DNA of 5,045 bases from positions 1 to 5,045 of the forward strand of contig JAIRTF010000207.1 of the NCBI GenBank assembly GCA_031255075.1. Direction: 5' to 3'. The position numbers were made by a program, and so were the translations under genes. The notes under the pieces are model-generated. The model had not been told where the DNA came from, searched no databases, and saw nothing but the letters and a program-made list of their open reading frames with translations. How positions within the stretch are numbered: the first letter of the stretch is position 1; each line of letters starts with the position of its first letter. Source of the DNA: Bifidobacteriaceae bacterium. GTDB taxonomy: Bacteria > Actinomycetota > Actinomycetes > Actinomycetales > WQXJ01. Below, in pieces: positions 1 through 5,045 of the stretch.

Positions 1-3
1 GGA

Positions 4-50
4 GTTCGAGTCCGGGCGGCGCAACGAAGTGGAGCCGACCGGACTCGAAC
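4..50. repeat. 12-base inverted repeat: tRNA-Ala T-arm and a T-arm-like copy
   Basis: Positions 4-15 read gttcgagtccgg on the plus strand. Positions 39-50 are its exact reverse complement and form the T-loop and 3' T-stem of tRNA-Ala. The arms are 23 bases apart, and the flanking bases (3/51 and 16/38) do not pair, so the match is exactly 12 bases. About ten of the bases fit the general tRNA T-arm consensus, so the left arm may be the relic of a plus-strand tRNA. Its own T-stem does not close: bases 1-3 cannot pair with 12-14 in the normal register. In the minus-strand transcript the trailer could pair with the tRNA T-arm. Confidence 0.6.
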
Positions 51-102
51 CGGCGACCCTCTGCGTGCAAATCAGATGCGCTACCAACTGCGCCACGGCC
101 CC
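30..102 (-). tRNA. tRNA-Ala (anticodon UGC)
   Basis: This is a 73-nt cloverleaf read on the minus strand from 102 to 30. The acceptor stem GGGGCCG/CGGCTCC contains the G3:U70 wobble (positions 100 and 33), the main identity element for alanyl-tRNA synthetase. The D-stem is GCGC/GCGC and the T-stem GCCGG/CCGGT (49-65 is a G-U pair) around a TTCGAGT loop. Anticodon bases 34-36 are TGC, which reads GCN alanine codons. The discriminator is A73, followed by CTT, so the CCA end is not encoded and must be added by nucleotidyltransferase. One oddity: anticodon-stem pair 31-39 is A against G, so only four canonical pairs close that arm. The gene is the last in the tRNA-Ile/DLW-39/tRNA-Ala group, as is usual downstream of gyrA in actinobacteria. 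Confidence 0.96.
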
Positions 103-104
103 GT

Positions 105-123
105 GCCCCGGCCGCGGCGGGGC
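105..123 (-). other. Leader hairpin just upstream of tRNA-Ala
   Basis: Positions 105-110 (gccccg) and 118-123 (cggggc) are perfectly complementary and form a 6-bp all-GC stem with a 7-base loop. On the minus-strand transcript the hairpin ends two bases before the mature 5' end of tRNA-Ala. It has no U-tract, so it is unlikely to be an intrinsic terminator. A role in separating or processing the precursor 5' leader is inference. GC-rich DNA also yields such stems by chance. Confidence 0.4.
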
Positions 124-179
124 TTGGCGGGCCAGGCATGGTGGTTCTGGCCGTCACCTTGTTGCGGCTTGATTATGGC

Positions 180-199
180 GGGCGGCGTGTGGGCCGCCC
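180..199 (-). other. GC hairpin downstream of the DLW-39 gene
   Basis: Positions 180-186 (gggcggc) and 193-199 (gccgccc) form a perfect 7-bp stem with a 6-base loop. It starts nine bases after the DLW-39 stop codon on the minus strand. The sequence that follows in the transcript (GCCATAATC) is not a U-tract, so this is not a classical intrinsic terminator. U-poor hairpins have been proposed as terminators in actinobacteria. It could equally be a pause, stability or processing element between the small mRNA and tRNA-Ala. Confidence 0.35.
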
Positions 200-208
200 C
201 GAGTGTGT

Positions 209-328
209 CTATTCGACTGGGTCGGTTACCTCGGCCCAGAGGTCAAGTTCTGCGCGGTCTTGGGCAACTTTGCGGTAGACCAGCAGGCCAACTGCGGCAA
301 CGGCCAGCAGAATCAGTAGTTTCTTCAC
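209..328 (-). CDS. DLW-39 family small protein
   Basis: This is a 39-codon gene with a GTG start at 328-326 and a TAG stop at 211-209. The product opens with a lysine-flanked hydrophobic helix (KKLLILLAVAAVGLLVY, residues 2-18), followed by RKVAQDRAELDLWAEVTDP. The D-L-W triplet is at residues 29-31, and the total length of 39 matches the family name. The family is an actinobacterial group of unknown function. The helix suggests a single membrane anchor with a short charged tail, which is inference. The start is fixed by a strong AAGGAGG site seven bases upstream. The gene sits 40 bases after the tRNA-Ile CCA end, with tRNA-Ala downstream, which is the family's typical place. It is probably on the same transcript as tRNA-Ile, as no promoter is obvious in the short gap. 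Confidence 0.92.
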   Translation of the reverse strand: MKKLLILLAVAAVGLLVYRKVAQDRAELDLWAEVTDPVE

Positions 329-335
329 CTTGGTT

Positions 336-342
336 CCTCCTT
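336..342 (-). promoter_or_regulatory. Ribosome binding site of the DLW-39 gene
   Basis: The minus strand reads AAGGAGG here, a seven-base match to the anti-Shine-Dalgarno sequence, with a seven-base spacer to the GTG at 328. Such a strong site before so short a frame is good evidence that the frame is translated. Confidence 0.85.
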
Positions 343-367
343 GCGTGGTGACGTAGCCTCGGTTCGG

Positions 368-444
368 TGGTGGGCCTAGGAGGACTTGAACCTCCGACCT
401 CTTCCTTATCAGGGAAGCGCTCTAACCGCCTGAGCTATAGGCCC
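368..444 (-). tRNA. tRNA-Ile (anticodon GAU)
   Basis: This is a 74-nt cloverleaf read from 444 to 371, plus an encoded CCA at 370-368. All stems pair without mismatch: acceptor GGGCCTA/TAGGCCC, D-stem GCTC/GAGC, anticodon stem CTTCC/GGAAG around CTGATAA, and T-stem GGAGG/CCTCC around TTCAAGT. The anticodon GAT reads the isoleucine codons AUU and AUC. The discriminator is A73. This tRNA carries a genomic CCA while tRNA-Ala in the same cluster does not. tRNA-Ile followed by tRNA-Ala after gyrA and DUF3566 is the conserved actinobacterial arrangement. Confidence 0.97.
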
Positions 445-447
445 TCG

Positions 448-465
448 GCTGGACATCAGTCCAGC
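448..465 (-). other. Leader hairpin just upstream of tRNA-Ile
   Basis: Positions 448-454 (gctggac) and 459-465 (gtccagc) form a perfect 7-bp stem with a 4-base loop. On the minus-strand transcript only three bases separate it from the first base of tRNA-Ile. There is no U-tract, so it is not an intrinsic terminator. By position it could present or block the RNase P cleavage site, or mark the precursor for another nuclease; this is inference. Confidence 0.5.
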
Positions 466-475
466 GCCCCGCGAG

Positions 476-504
476 ACTATCGCACACACCTTACTGGGAG
501 CAAA
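476..504 (-). promoter_or_regulatory. Weak candidate promoter for tRNA-Ile
   Basis: On the minus strand, TTTGCT/TTGCTC (504-498) lies 16-17 bases upstream of GATAGT (481-476). The latter is preceded by TG one base before, as in an extended -10. The hexamers match consensus at only about three and four of six positions. A GC-rich stretch follows, as in the discriminator of stringently controlled stable-RNA promoters. It sits about 30 bases before the tRNA-Ile 5' end. The tRNA could instead be transcribed by read-through from gyrA and the DUF3566 gene. Confidence 0.22.
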
Positions 505-526
505 CCCGCCCAGGTGGGTGACCATC

Positions 527-1453
527 TCACTTTTCTTTGAGTGTGACGTGCACGCCTCCTACGAGCGCCGCGATGATGTTGTAGACCACGGCCATGAGGG
601 TGGACATGACGGTGATGACTACCACGTCGATCACGGCGATGACCGCGGCGGCGGACATGATCCGTCCCAGTTCGAAGTATTTGAGCACGTCAAGCGATTC
701 GGGCCGGCTGGCGCCGACCACGTCGGTGATCATTTGGTCGATCTGGGTGAACACGTGGCGGTCATTGAAGGCCGTCCACAGCACAAACACCGCCACTACC
801 AGTGCAATCCCCAGAGCTATGGAGATCAGGAAGGAGATTTTGGCGACTGACAGCGGGGCCACGTAGGACAGGTTCAGTTTGACGCGGTTGCCTTTGGCGG
901 CGGTGGCCTTGCCGGAGGCTTTGACTCCGGCCACTTCGACGGCAGCGGTCCCGGCCACGGCTGCTCCGGTGGCGGCTTTGGATGGCCGCCCGGCTCTGGC
1001 TAGTTTGCTGGTCAGGCTGACTTTGGCAGTCTTGGGTGGGGCGATGGTCGGGGGCCCAGCGGGCAGCGTGGAGGTAGCGGTGGTCGATGCCGCGTGGCTT
1101 TCTTCCGGTGTGATGGTGACGGCCACCGGTTTGGACACCCGATATGACCGGTTGCCGCCGCGGCCTACCCGATGACCGCTTTCGACTGGTTGGTGTTGCC
1201 GGGTAGAGGGGCCGGATTCGCCGTCACCATGGCCGACGTGCCTGACGGGTTGTGAGTTGACCGTTGGTTGCGGTTTGGCTTTGGGTCGGATGGTCGGCGG
1301 TGGCTCAACCGCATGTCCGGTGCGAACGGCATTCTTGGTAGCCGTTGGACGCTGGTCGGTGGGGGGGTTGCCGACGCCTACGCGGTGGGCTTTGCCGGAG
1401 TTTGGGCCGCCCAGGTTCTTCTTCCCCGGTGATGGGCCGTGTTCTCCACTCAT
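527..1453 (-). CDS. DUF3566 domain transmembrane protein
   Basis: The product is 308 aa from the ATG at 1453, with a TGA stop at 529-527. Residues 1 to about 189 are low-complexity and rich in Pro, Ala, Thr, Gly and Lys/Arg, with no predicted fold by eye. The DUF3566 domain fills the C-terminal 119 residues and opens with RVKLNLSYVAPLSVAKISF. It has a first membrane helix at about 206-229, a polar loop of about 35 residues, and a second hydrophobic stretch at about 265-298 ending in GGVHVTLKEK. This family almost always follows gyrA in actinobacteria, and its function is unknown. The start is uncertain. An in-frame GTG at 1492 adds 13 residues and has GAGG overlapping the gyrA stop, which would suit translational coupling. 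Those extra codons include a Cys and have fewer G/C third bases, so I prefer the ATG although its Shine-Dalgarno is weak. Confidence 0.9.
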   Translation of the reverse strand: MSGEHGPSPGKKNLGGPNSGKAHRVGVGNPPTDQRPTATKNAVRTGHAVEPPPTIRPKAKPQPTVNSQPVRHVGHGDGESGPSTRQHQPVESGHRVGRGGNRSYRVSKPVAVTITPEESHAASTTATSTLPAGPPTIAPPKTAKVSLTSKLARAGRPSKAATGAAVAGTAAVEVAGVKASGKATAAKGNRVKLNLSYVAPLSVAKISFLISIALGIALVVAVFVLWTAFNDRHVFTQIDQMITDVVGASRPESLDVLKYFELGRIMSAAAVIAVIDVVVITVMSTLMAVVYNIIAALVGGVHVTLKEK

Positions 1454-1498
1454 TCGTGTCGCTTTCTCGCGGTCTGGTTGACTACAGCCCACGCTACC

Positions 1499-4063
1499 TC
1501 ACGCCAGGCTCGGCGCTGACCCACTGGCGGATGAGGGCTGTTCGTCCGGGCTGGTTTCGGCGGTGGTTTCGGTTTCGGCTTCGCCGGTTTGTTCCACGTT
1601 GAGAGCCACGCCAATGATCCGGTCACCGGCGTCTGGTTTGGCGAACACCACTCCCATGGTGTCGCGGCCTTTGGCGGGCACCTCATCAACCCGGGAGCGA
1701 ACCACTTTGCCGCCTTGCATGATGACCATCACTTCGTCATCGGCTTCCGTGATCAGCGCGCCGACCAGGTCGCCGCGTTCGGCGGCCAGTTTGGCGACTT
1801 TGATGCCTAGCCCGCCGCGGCCTTGGACACGGTATTCCTCGACTGGAGTGCGTTTGGCGAAACCACCTTCGGTGACGACGAACACATCCGCGCCGGGGCG
1901 GACCACGTCCATGGCCAAGAGTTCGTCGCCGGTCCTGAACCGCATGCCGGTCACGCCGGAGGTGGCTCGGCCCATCGGTCTGAGGGCTTCATCCCAGGCG
2001 GTGAACCGCACTGACATGCCTTTGCGGGAAACCAGCATCAGGTCTGAGGCTTGGTCCGCCAACCGGGCGGCGACCACTTCGTCAGCTTCGCCTTCGGCGT
2101 CTTCCCGCAGGTTGATGGCAATGATCCCGCCGGATCTGGCTGAGTCGTAGTCCCGCAGGCGGGTCTTCTTGACCAGGCCGCGTTTGGTGGCCAGGACCAG
2201 GTATTCGGCTTGCTCGTAGTCTTTGAGAGCCATGACTTGGGCGATCTTTTCGCCCGGTTGGAAGGCCAACATGTTGGCGACGTGTTGGCCTTTGGCATCC
2301 CGGCCGCCTTCGGGCAGTTCGTAGCCTTTGGTGCGGTAGACCCGGCCGAAGTTGGTGAAGAACAGCAGCCAGTGGTGGGTGGTGGTGACGAAGAAGTGGT
2401 CCACTACGTCGTCTTCACGCAGTTGGGCGCCTTTGACGCCTTTGCCGCCGCGGCGTTGGGACCGGTAGAGGTCCACTCGGGTGCGTTTGGCGTAGCCGCC
2501 GCGGGTGATGGTGACAACGACGTCTTCTTCGGGGATGAGGTCTTCGTCGGTGACTTCACCTTCGAATGGCAAGATGCGGGTGCGGCGTTCGTCGCCGTAT
2601 TTGGCGGTGATTTCTTGGAGTTCTTCGGCCACGATGCTGCGTTGGCGTTCGGGGCTGGCCAGGATGTCTTTGTAATCAGCGATGCGCGCTTCGATGGCGG
2701 TGTGTTCGTCGATGATCTTTTGCCGTTCGAGGGCTGCCAACCGCCGCAGCTGCATTTCCAGGATGGCGTTGGCTTGGAGTTCGTCTACGTCCAACAGTCC
2801 GATCAGACCTTGGCGGGCTATTTCGACCGATGCCGAAGCCCGGATCAGGGCGATCACCTCGTCTAGAGCGTCGAGGGCTTTGAGGTAGCCGCGCAGGATG
2901 TGGGCTCTGGCTTCGGCCTCGGCCAGCAGATATTGAGTGCGGCGTTGGACCACTTCAAGTTGGTGCGCGGTCCAGTGGCGGACAAAGGCGTCCAGGGTAC
3001 GGGCCCGGGGAACGCCATCGACCAGGGCCAACATGTTGGCGCCGAAGGTGTCTTGAAGCTGGGTCTGCTTGTACAGGTTGTTGAGGACAACCTTGGGGAC
3101 GGCGTCGCGTTTGAGCAGGATGACCAAGCGTTGGCCAGTCCGGCCGGAGGATTCGTCGCGCAGGTCGGCAATGCCTTGGATGCGGCCGTCTTTGACCAAT
3201 TCACCAATTCGGCTGGCCAGCCGGTCGGGGTTGACTTGGTAGGGCAGTTCGGTGACGACCAGCGCGTTGCGGCCGCCGATTTCTTCGACCTCGACCACGG
3301 CCCGCATGACGATTGAGCCGCGACCGGTGCGGTAGGCCTCTTTGATGCCCTTGGTGCCGAGGATCAGCGCACCGGTGGGGAAATCAGGCCCGGGGATCCG
3401 TTCGATCAGCGCTTCGAGGAGCTCTTCTCTGGAAGCTTCGGGGTGTTCGAGGTGCCACAGCACACCGGAGGCCACTTCCCGCAGGTTGTGGGGTGGGATG
3501 TTGGTGGCCATGCCAACAGCGATCCCGGCCGAGCCGTTGACCAACAGGTTTGGGAACCGGGCCGGCAGCACAACTGGTTCTTTGGCGCGGCCGTCGTAGT
3601 TGTCTTGGAAATCGACTGTGTCGCGTTCGATGTCGCGGACCATTTCCATGGCCAGGGGCGCCATCCGGCATTCGGTGTAACGGGGGGCGGCGGCGCCATC
3701 GTCTCCGGGGGAGCCGAAGTTGCCTTGTCCGTCTACCAGCGGGTAACGCAGCGACCAGTCTTGGACCAGCCGGACCAAGGTGTCGTAGATGGCCGTGTCG
3801 CCGTGGGGGTGGTATTTGCCCATGACTTCGCCGACCACGCGGGTGCATTTGGAAAAGCCTCGGTCCGGCCGGTAGCCGCCATCAAACATGGCGTAGATGA
3901 CCCGCCGGTGGACCGGTTTGAGCCCGTCACGGATGTCTGGCAGGGCCCGGCCTACGATGACGCTCATGGCGTAGTCCAGGTAGGAGCGCCGCATCTCCGA
4001 TTGCAGGTCGACGGGTTCGATTCGACCCGTTGGCGGGACGCTTGGCAGGTTTGGCTCGCTCAC
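1499..4063 (-). CDS. gyrA: DNA gyrase subunit A
   Basis: The product is 854 aa, complete, with GTG start and TGA stop. GyrA is the DNA-cleaving and DNA-wrapping subunit of gyrase. The N-terminal breakage-reunion domain (about 1-500) contains the quinolone region KYHPHGDTAIYD (83-94), catalytic Tyr129 in APRYTECRM with Arg128, and the intercalating-type Ile181 in NGSAGIAVGM. A helical coiled-coil follows (about 360-490) with RAHILRGYLKALDALDEVIA. The C-terminal domain (about 505-820) is a six-blade beta-pinwheel whose repeats show GGYAKRT, FGRVYRT, RGLVKKT, KGMSVRF, GGFAKRT and GGKVVRS. The first blade carries the GyrA box QRRGGKG (536-542), which separates gyrase from topoisomerase IV. An acidic Glu/Thr/Ser-rich tail ends the protein. 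Thr90 and Asp94 hold the residue types usual in quinolone-susceptible enzymes. The gene lies 15 bases after gyrB. Confidence 0.99.
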   Translation of the reverse strand: MSEPNLPSVPPTGRIEPVDLQSEMRRSYLDYAMSVIVGRALPDIRDGLKPVHRRVIYAMFDGGYRPDRGFSKCTRVVGEVMGKYHPHGDTAIYDTLVRLVQDWSLRYPLVDGQGNFGSPGDDGAAAPRYTECRMAPLAMEMVRDIERDTVDFQDNYDGRAKEPVVLPARFPNLLVNGSAGIAVGMATNIPPHNLREVASGVLWHLEHPEASREELLEALIERIPGPDFPTGALILGTKGIKEAYRTGRGSIVMRAVVEVEEIGGRNALVVTELPYQVNPDRLASRIGELVKDGRIQGIADLRDESSGRTGQRLVILLKRDAVPKVVLNNLYKQTQLQDTFGANMLALVDGVPRARTLDAFVRHWTAHQLEVVQRRTQYLLAEAEARAHILRGYLKALDALDEVIALIRASASVEIARQGLIGLLDVDELQANAILEMQLRRLAALERQKIIDEHTAIEARIADYKDILASPERQRSIVAEELQEITAKYGDERRTRILPFEGEVTDEDLIPEEDVVVTITRGGYAKRTRVDLYRSQRRGGKGVKGAQLREDDVVDHFFVTTTHHWLLFFTNFGRVYRTKGYELPEGGRDAKGQHVANMLAFQPGEKIAQVMALKDYEQAEYLVLATKRGLVKKTRLRDYDSARSGGIIAINLREDAEGEADEVVAARLADQASDLMLVSRKGMSVRFTAWDEALRPMGRATSGVTGMRFRTGDELLAMDVVRPGADVFVVTEGGFAKRTPVEEYRVQGRGGLGIKVAKLAAERGDLVGALITEADDEVMVIMQGGKVVRSRVDEVPAKGRDTMGVVFAKPDAGDRIIGVALNVEQTGEAETETTAETSPDEQPSSASGSAPSLA

Positions 4064-4068
4064 AACAG

Positions 4069-4074
4069 TCCTTC
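4069..4074 (-). promoter_or_regulatory. Ribosome binding site of gyrA
   Basis: The minus strand reads GAAGGA, five bases before the GTG start at 4063. It lies inside the 15-base gap after the gyrB stop. This supports the GTG as the true start and suggests that gyrA is translated from a gyrB-gyrA mRNA. Confidence 0.75.
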
Positions 4075-4078
4075 GCGA

Positions 4079-5045
4079 TCAGATGTCTAGGAAACGCACA
4101 TCATGGGCGTTACGTTGAATGAATGCTTTGCGGGATTCGACATCCTCGCCCATCAGGATGGAGAACGTCTCTTCAACGGAGGCGGCCTCTTCCATGGTGA
4201 TTTGCAGCAGTGTGCGGCTGTCTGGGTCCATGGTGGTTTCCCACAGTTCTTGGTAGTTCATCTCACCTAGACCCTTGTAGCGCTGGATGCCGTTTTCTTT
4301 CGGTATCCGTTTGCCGGCCTCAGATCCTTGGGTCAGCATCTGGTCGCGTTCCCGGTCCGAATAGGCGAACTGGTGTTCCGCGTTGGTCCACTTCAGCCGG
4401 TAGAGCGGCGGTTGGGCCAGGTAGACGTTGCCGTTCTTGATCAAAGATGGCATGTACCGGTACAGCAGCGTCAACAGCAAAGTCTGGATGTGTTTGCCGT
4501 CCACGTCGGCATCTGCCATCAAGACGATCTTGTGATACCGCAGCTTGCCCAAGTCGAAATCTTCGCCGATCCCCGTGCCAAAGGCTGTGATCAGAGCCTG
4601 AATCTCAGCGTTGGACAGCGCCCGGTCGAGGCGGGCCTTTTCAACGTTGAGGATTTTGCCGCGCAACGGCAAGATGGCTTGGGTTTCCGGGTTACGGCCA
4701 CGGATGGCGCTGCCACCAGCTGAATCTCCCTCAACTATGAAGATTTCCGATGCCGAAGGCTCCCTTGATGAACAGTCCTTGAGCTTGCCGGGCAGGCCAC
4801 CGGATTCCAACAGGCCTTTGCGGCGAGTGGCTTCACGGGCCTTGCGGGCCGCCATGCGGGCGGCACCAGCCTGGATGGCTTTACGGATGATGTCTTTGGC
4901 TTCCGCCGGGTGCGAATCGAGCCAATCACCCAGCTTTTCGCCAACCATTTTCTGAACAAAGGTCTTGGCTTCGGTGTTACCCAACTTGGTTTTGGTCTGG
5001 CCCTCGAACTGCGGTTCCAGGAGCTTGACGGACACCACCGCTGTC
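4079..5045 (-). CDS. gyrB: DNA gyrase subunit B, C-terminal part (5' end outside window)
   Basis: The reading frame is open to the right edge, and about 321 codons are visible of an expected 650-700 for actinobacterial GyrB. The apparent GTG start at 5038 is internal: the frame continues upstream as T-A before VVSVKL, matching the usual transducer-domain sequence. GyrB hydrolyses ATP and supplies the metal-binding TOPRIM domain of gyrase. Visible, counted from 5038: the QTK ATP-contacting loop (14-16), the TOPRIM glutamate in EGDSAGG (103), PLRGKILNVEKAR (124-136), the metal-binding aspartates in DADVDG (176, 178, 180), QPPLYRLKW, and the tail motif QRYKGLGEMN. It ends in DVRFLDI, the typical C-terminus. 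There is no large insertion of the kind found in enteric GyrB. The residue after DADVDG is Lys, where other GyrB proteins I recall have Ser, Ala or Gln. Confidence 0.98.
   Translation of the reverse strand, partial: TAVVSVKLLEPQFEGQTKTKLGNTEAKTFVQKMVGEKLGDWLDSHPAEAKDIIRKAIQAGAARMAARKAREATRRKGLLESGGLPGKLKDCSSREPSASEIFIVEGDSAGGSAIRGRNPETQAILPLRGKILNVEKARLDRALSNAEIQALITAFGTGIGEDFDLGKLRYHKIVLMADADVDGKHIQTLLLTLLYRYMPSLIKNGNVYLAQPPLYRLKWTNAEHQFAYSDRERDQMLTQGSEAGKRIPKENGIQRYKGLGEMNYQELWETTMDPDSRTLLQITMEEAASVEETFSILMGEDVESRKAFIQRNAHDVRFLDI

Noticed and set aside
1..24. Functional plus-strand tRNA ending at the left edge
   Set aside because: The T-stem does not pair in the normal register (3 against 12-13 fails), so an intact tRNA is not supported. 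It is kept only as a possible relic.
172..177. CATAAT on the minus strand as a -10 box for tRNA-Ala
   Set aside because: The region 17 bases upstream is the GC hairpin at 180-199, with nothing like TTGACA, so a promoter is not supported.
180..199. Intrinsic terminator after the DLW-39 gene
   Set aside because: The stem is good, but no U-tract follows in the transcript direction, so it is listed as a hairpin only.
879..1175. Plus-strand frames opposite the DUF3566 gene, including hydrophobic stretches
   Set aside because: They mirror the Ala/Thr/Pro-rich codons of the real gene on the other strand and have no family signature.
2210..2866. Long open frames opposite gyrA on the plus strand (218 codons here, another of 215 codons at 3443-4090, and 195 codons at 1563-2150)
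   Set aside because: High-GC genes with G/C-biased third bases leave long open antisense frames. The translations are low in recognisable motifs, have no Shine-Dalgarno support that I see, and overlap a certain gyrA gene.
4079..5038. Short complete gyrB starting at the GTG at 5038
   Set aside because: The frame continues past the window edge and the residues at 5038 match the middle of GyrB (SVKL..F.GQTK), so this is a partial gene, not a short isoform.
1..5045. Mobile element, CRISPR, defence or biosynthetic system
   Set aside because: All of the sequence except short gaps of at most 106 bases is explained by conserved housekeeping genes. No transposase, integrase, direct repeats or atypical composition is visible.

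Overview
This window is the gyrase end of the origin-proximal cluster of a high-GC Gram-positive bacterium (Actinomycetota). Every gene lies on the minus strand. Read 5'->3' on that strand, the order is gyrB (3' half only, cut by the right edge), gyrA, a DUF3566 membrane-protein gene, tRNA-Ile(GAU), a 39-residue DLW-39 family protein, and tRNA-Ala(UGC). This is the conserved actinobacterial order that normally continues the dnaA-dnaN-recF-gyrB series. dnaA and oriC are therefore expected beyond the right edge, with all genes transcribed away from the origin. The lineage call rests on this synteny, on the DUF3566 and DLW-39 families (both actinobacterial), on high GC at third codon positions, and on GTG starts with strong Shine-Dalgarno sites. 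I cannot name a genus.

Layout by position. 4079-5045 is the C-terminal half of GyrB: the QTK loop, the TOPRIM domain with EGDSAGG and DADVDG, and the RYKGLGEM tail. 1499-4063 is complete GyrA (854 aa), with catalytic Tyr129, a GyrA box at 536-542 and a degenerate second box at 747-753. 527-1453 is the DUF3566 protein: a long disordered N-terminal region followed by two membrane segments. 445-526 is intergenic, with a weak candidate promoter and a perfect hairpin just before tRNA-Ile. 368-444 is tRNA-Ile with an encoded CCA. 209-328 is the DLW-39 gene. 103-208 is intergenic with two GC-rich hairpins. 30-102 is tRNA-Ala without an encoded CCA. 1-29 holds a T-arm-like sequence that forms a 12-base inverted repeat with the tRNA-Ala T-arm.

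Function. GyrB and GyrA form the A2B2 type II topoisomerase that introduces negative supercoils using ATP. Their genes are 15 bases apart and probably co-transcribed. DUF3566 follows after at most 45 bases, and the two tRNAs with DLW-39 may be a downstream extension or a separate unit. No gap reaches 300 bases. I see no mobile element, CRISPR array or defence or biosynthetic system, and nothing that looks like an undescribed system. The points most worth a second look are small: the inverted T-arm copy, the mismatch in the tRNA-Ala anticodon stem, paired leader hairpins abutting both tRNAs, and the degenerate second GyrA box.
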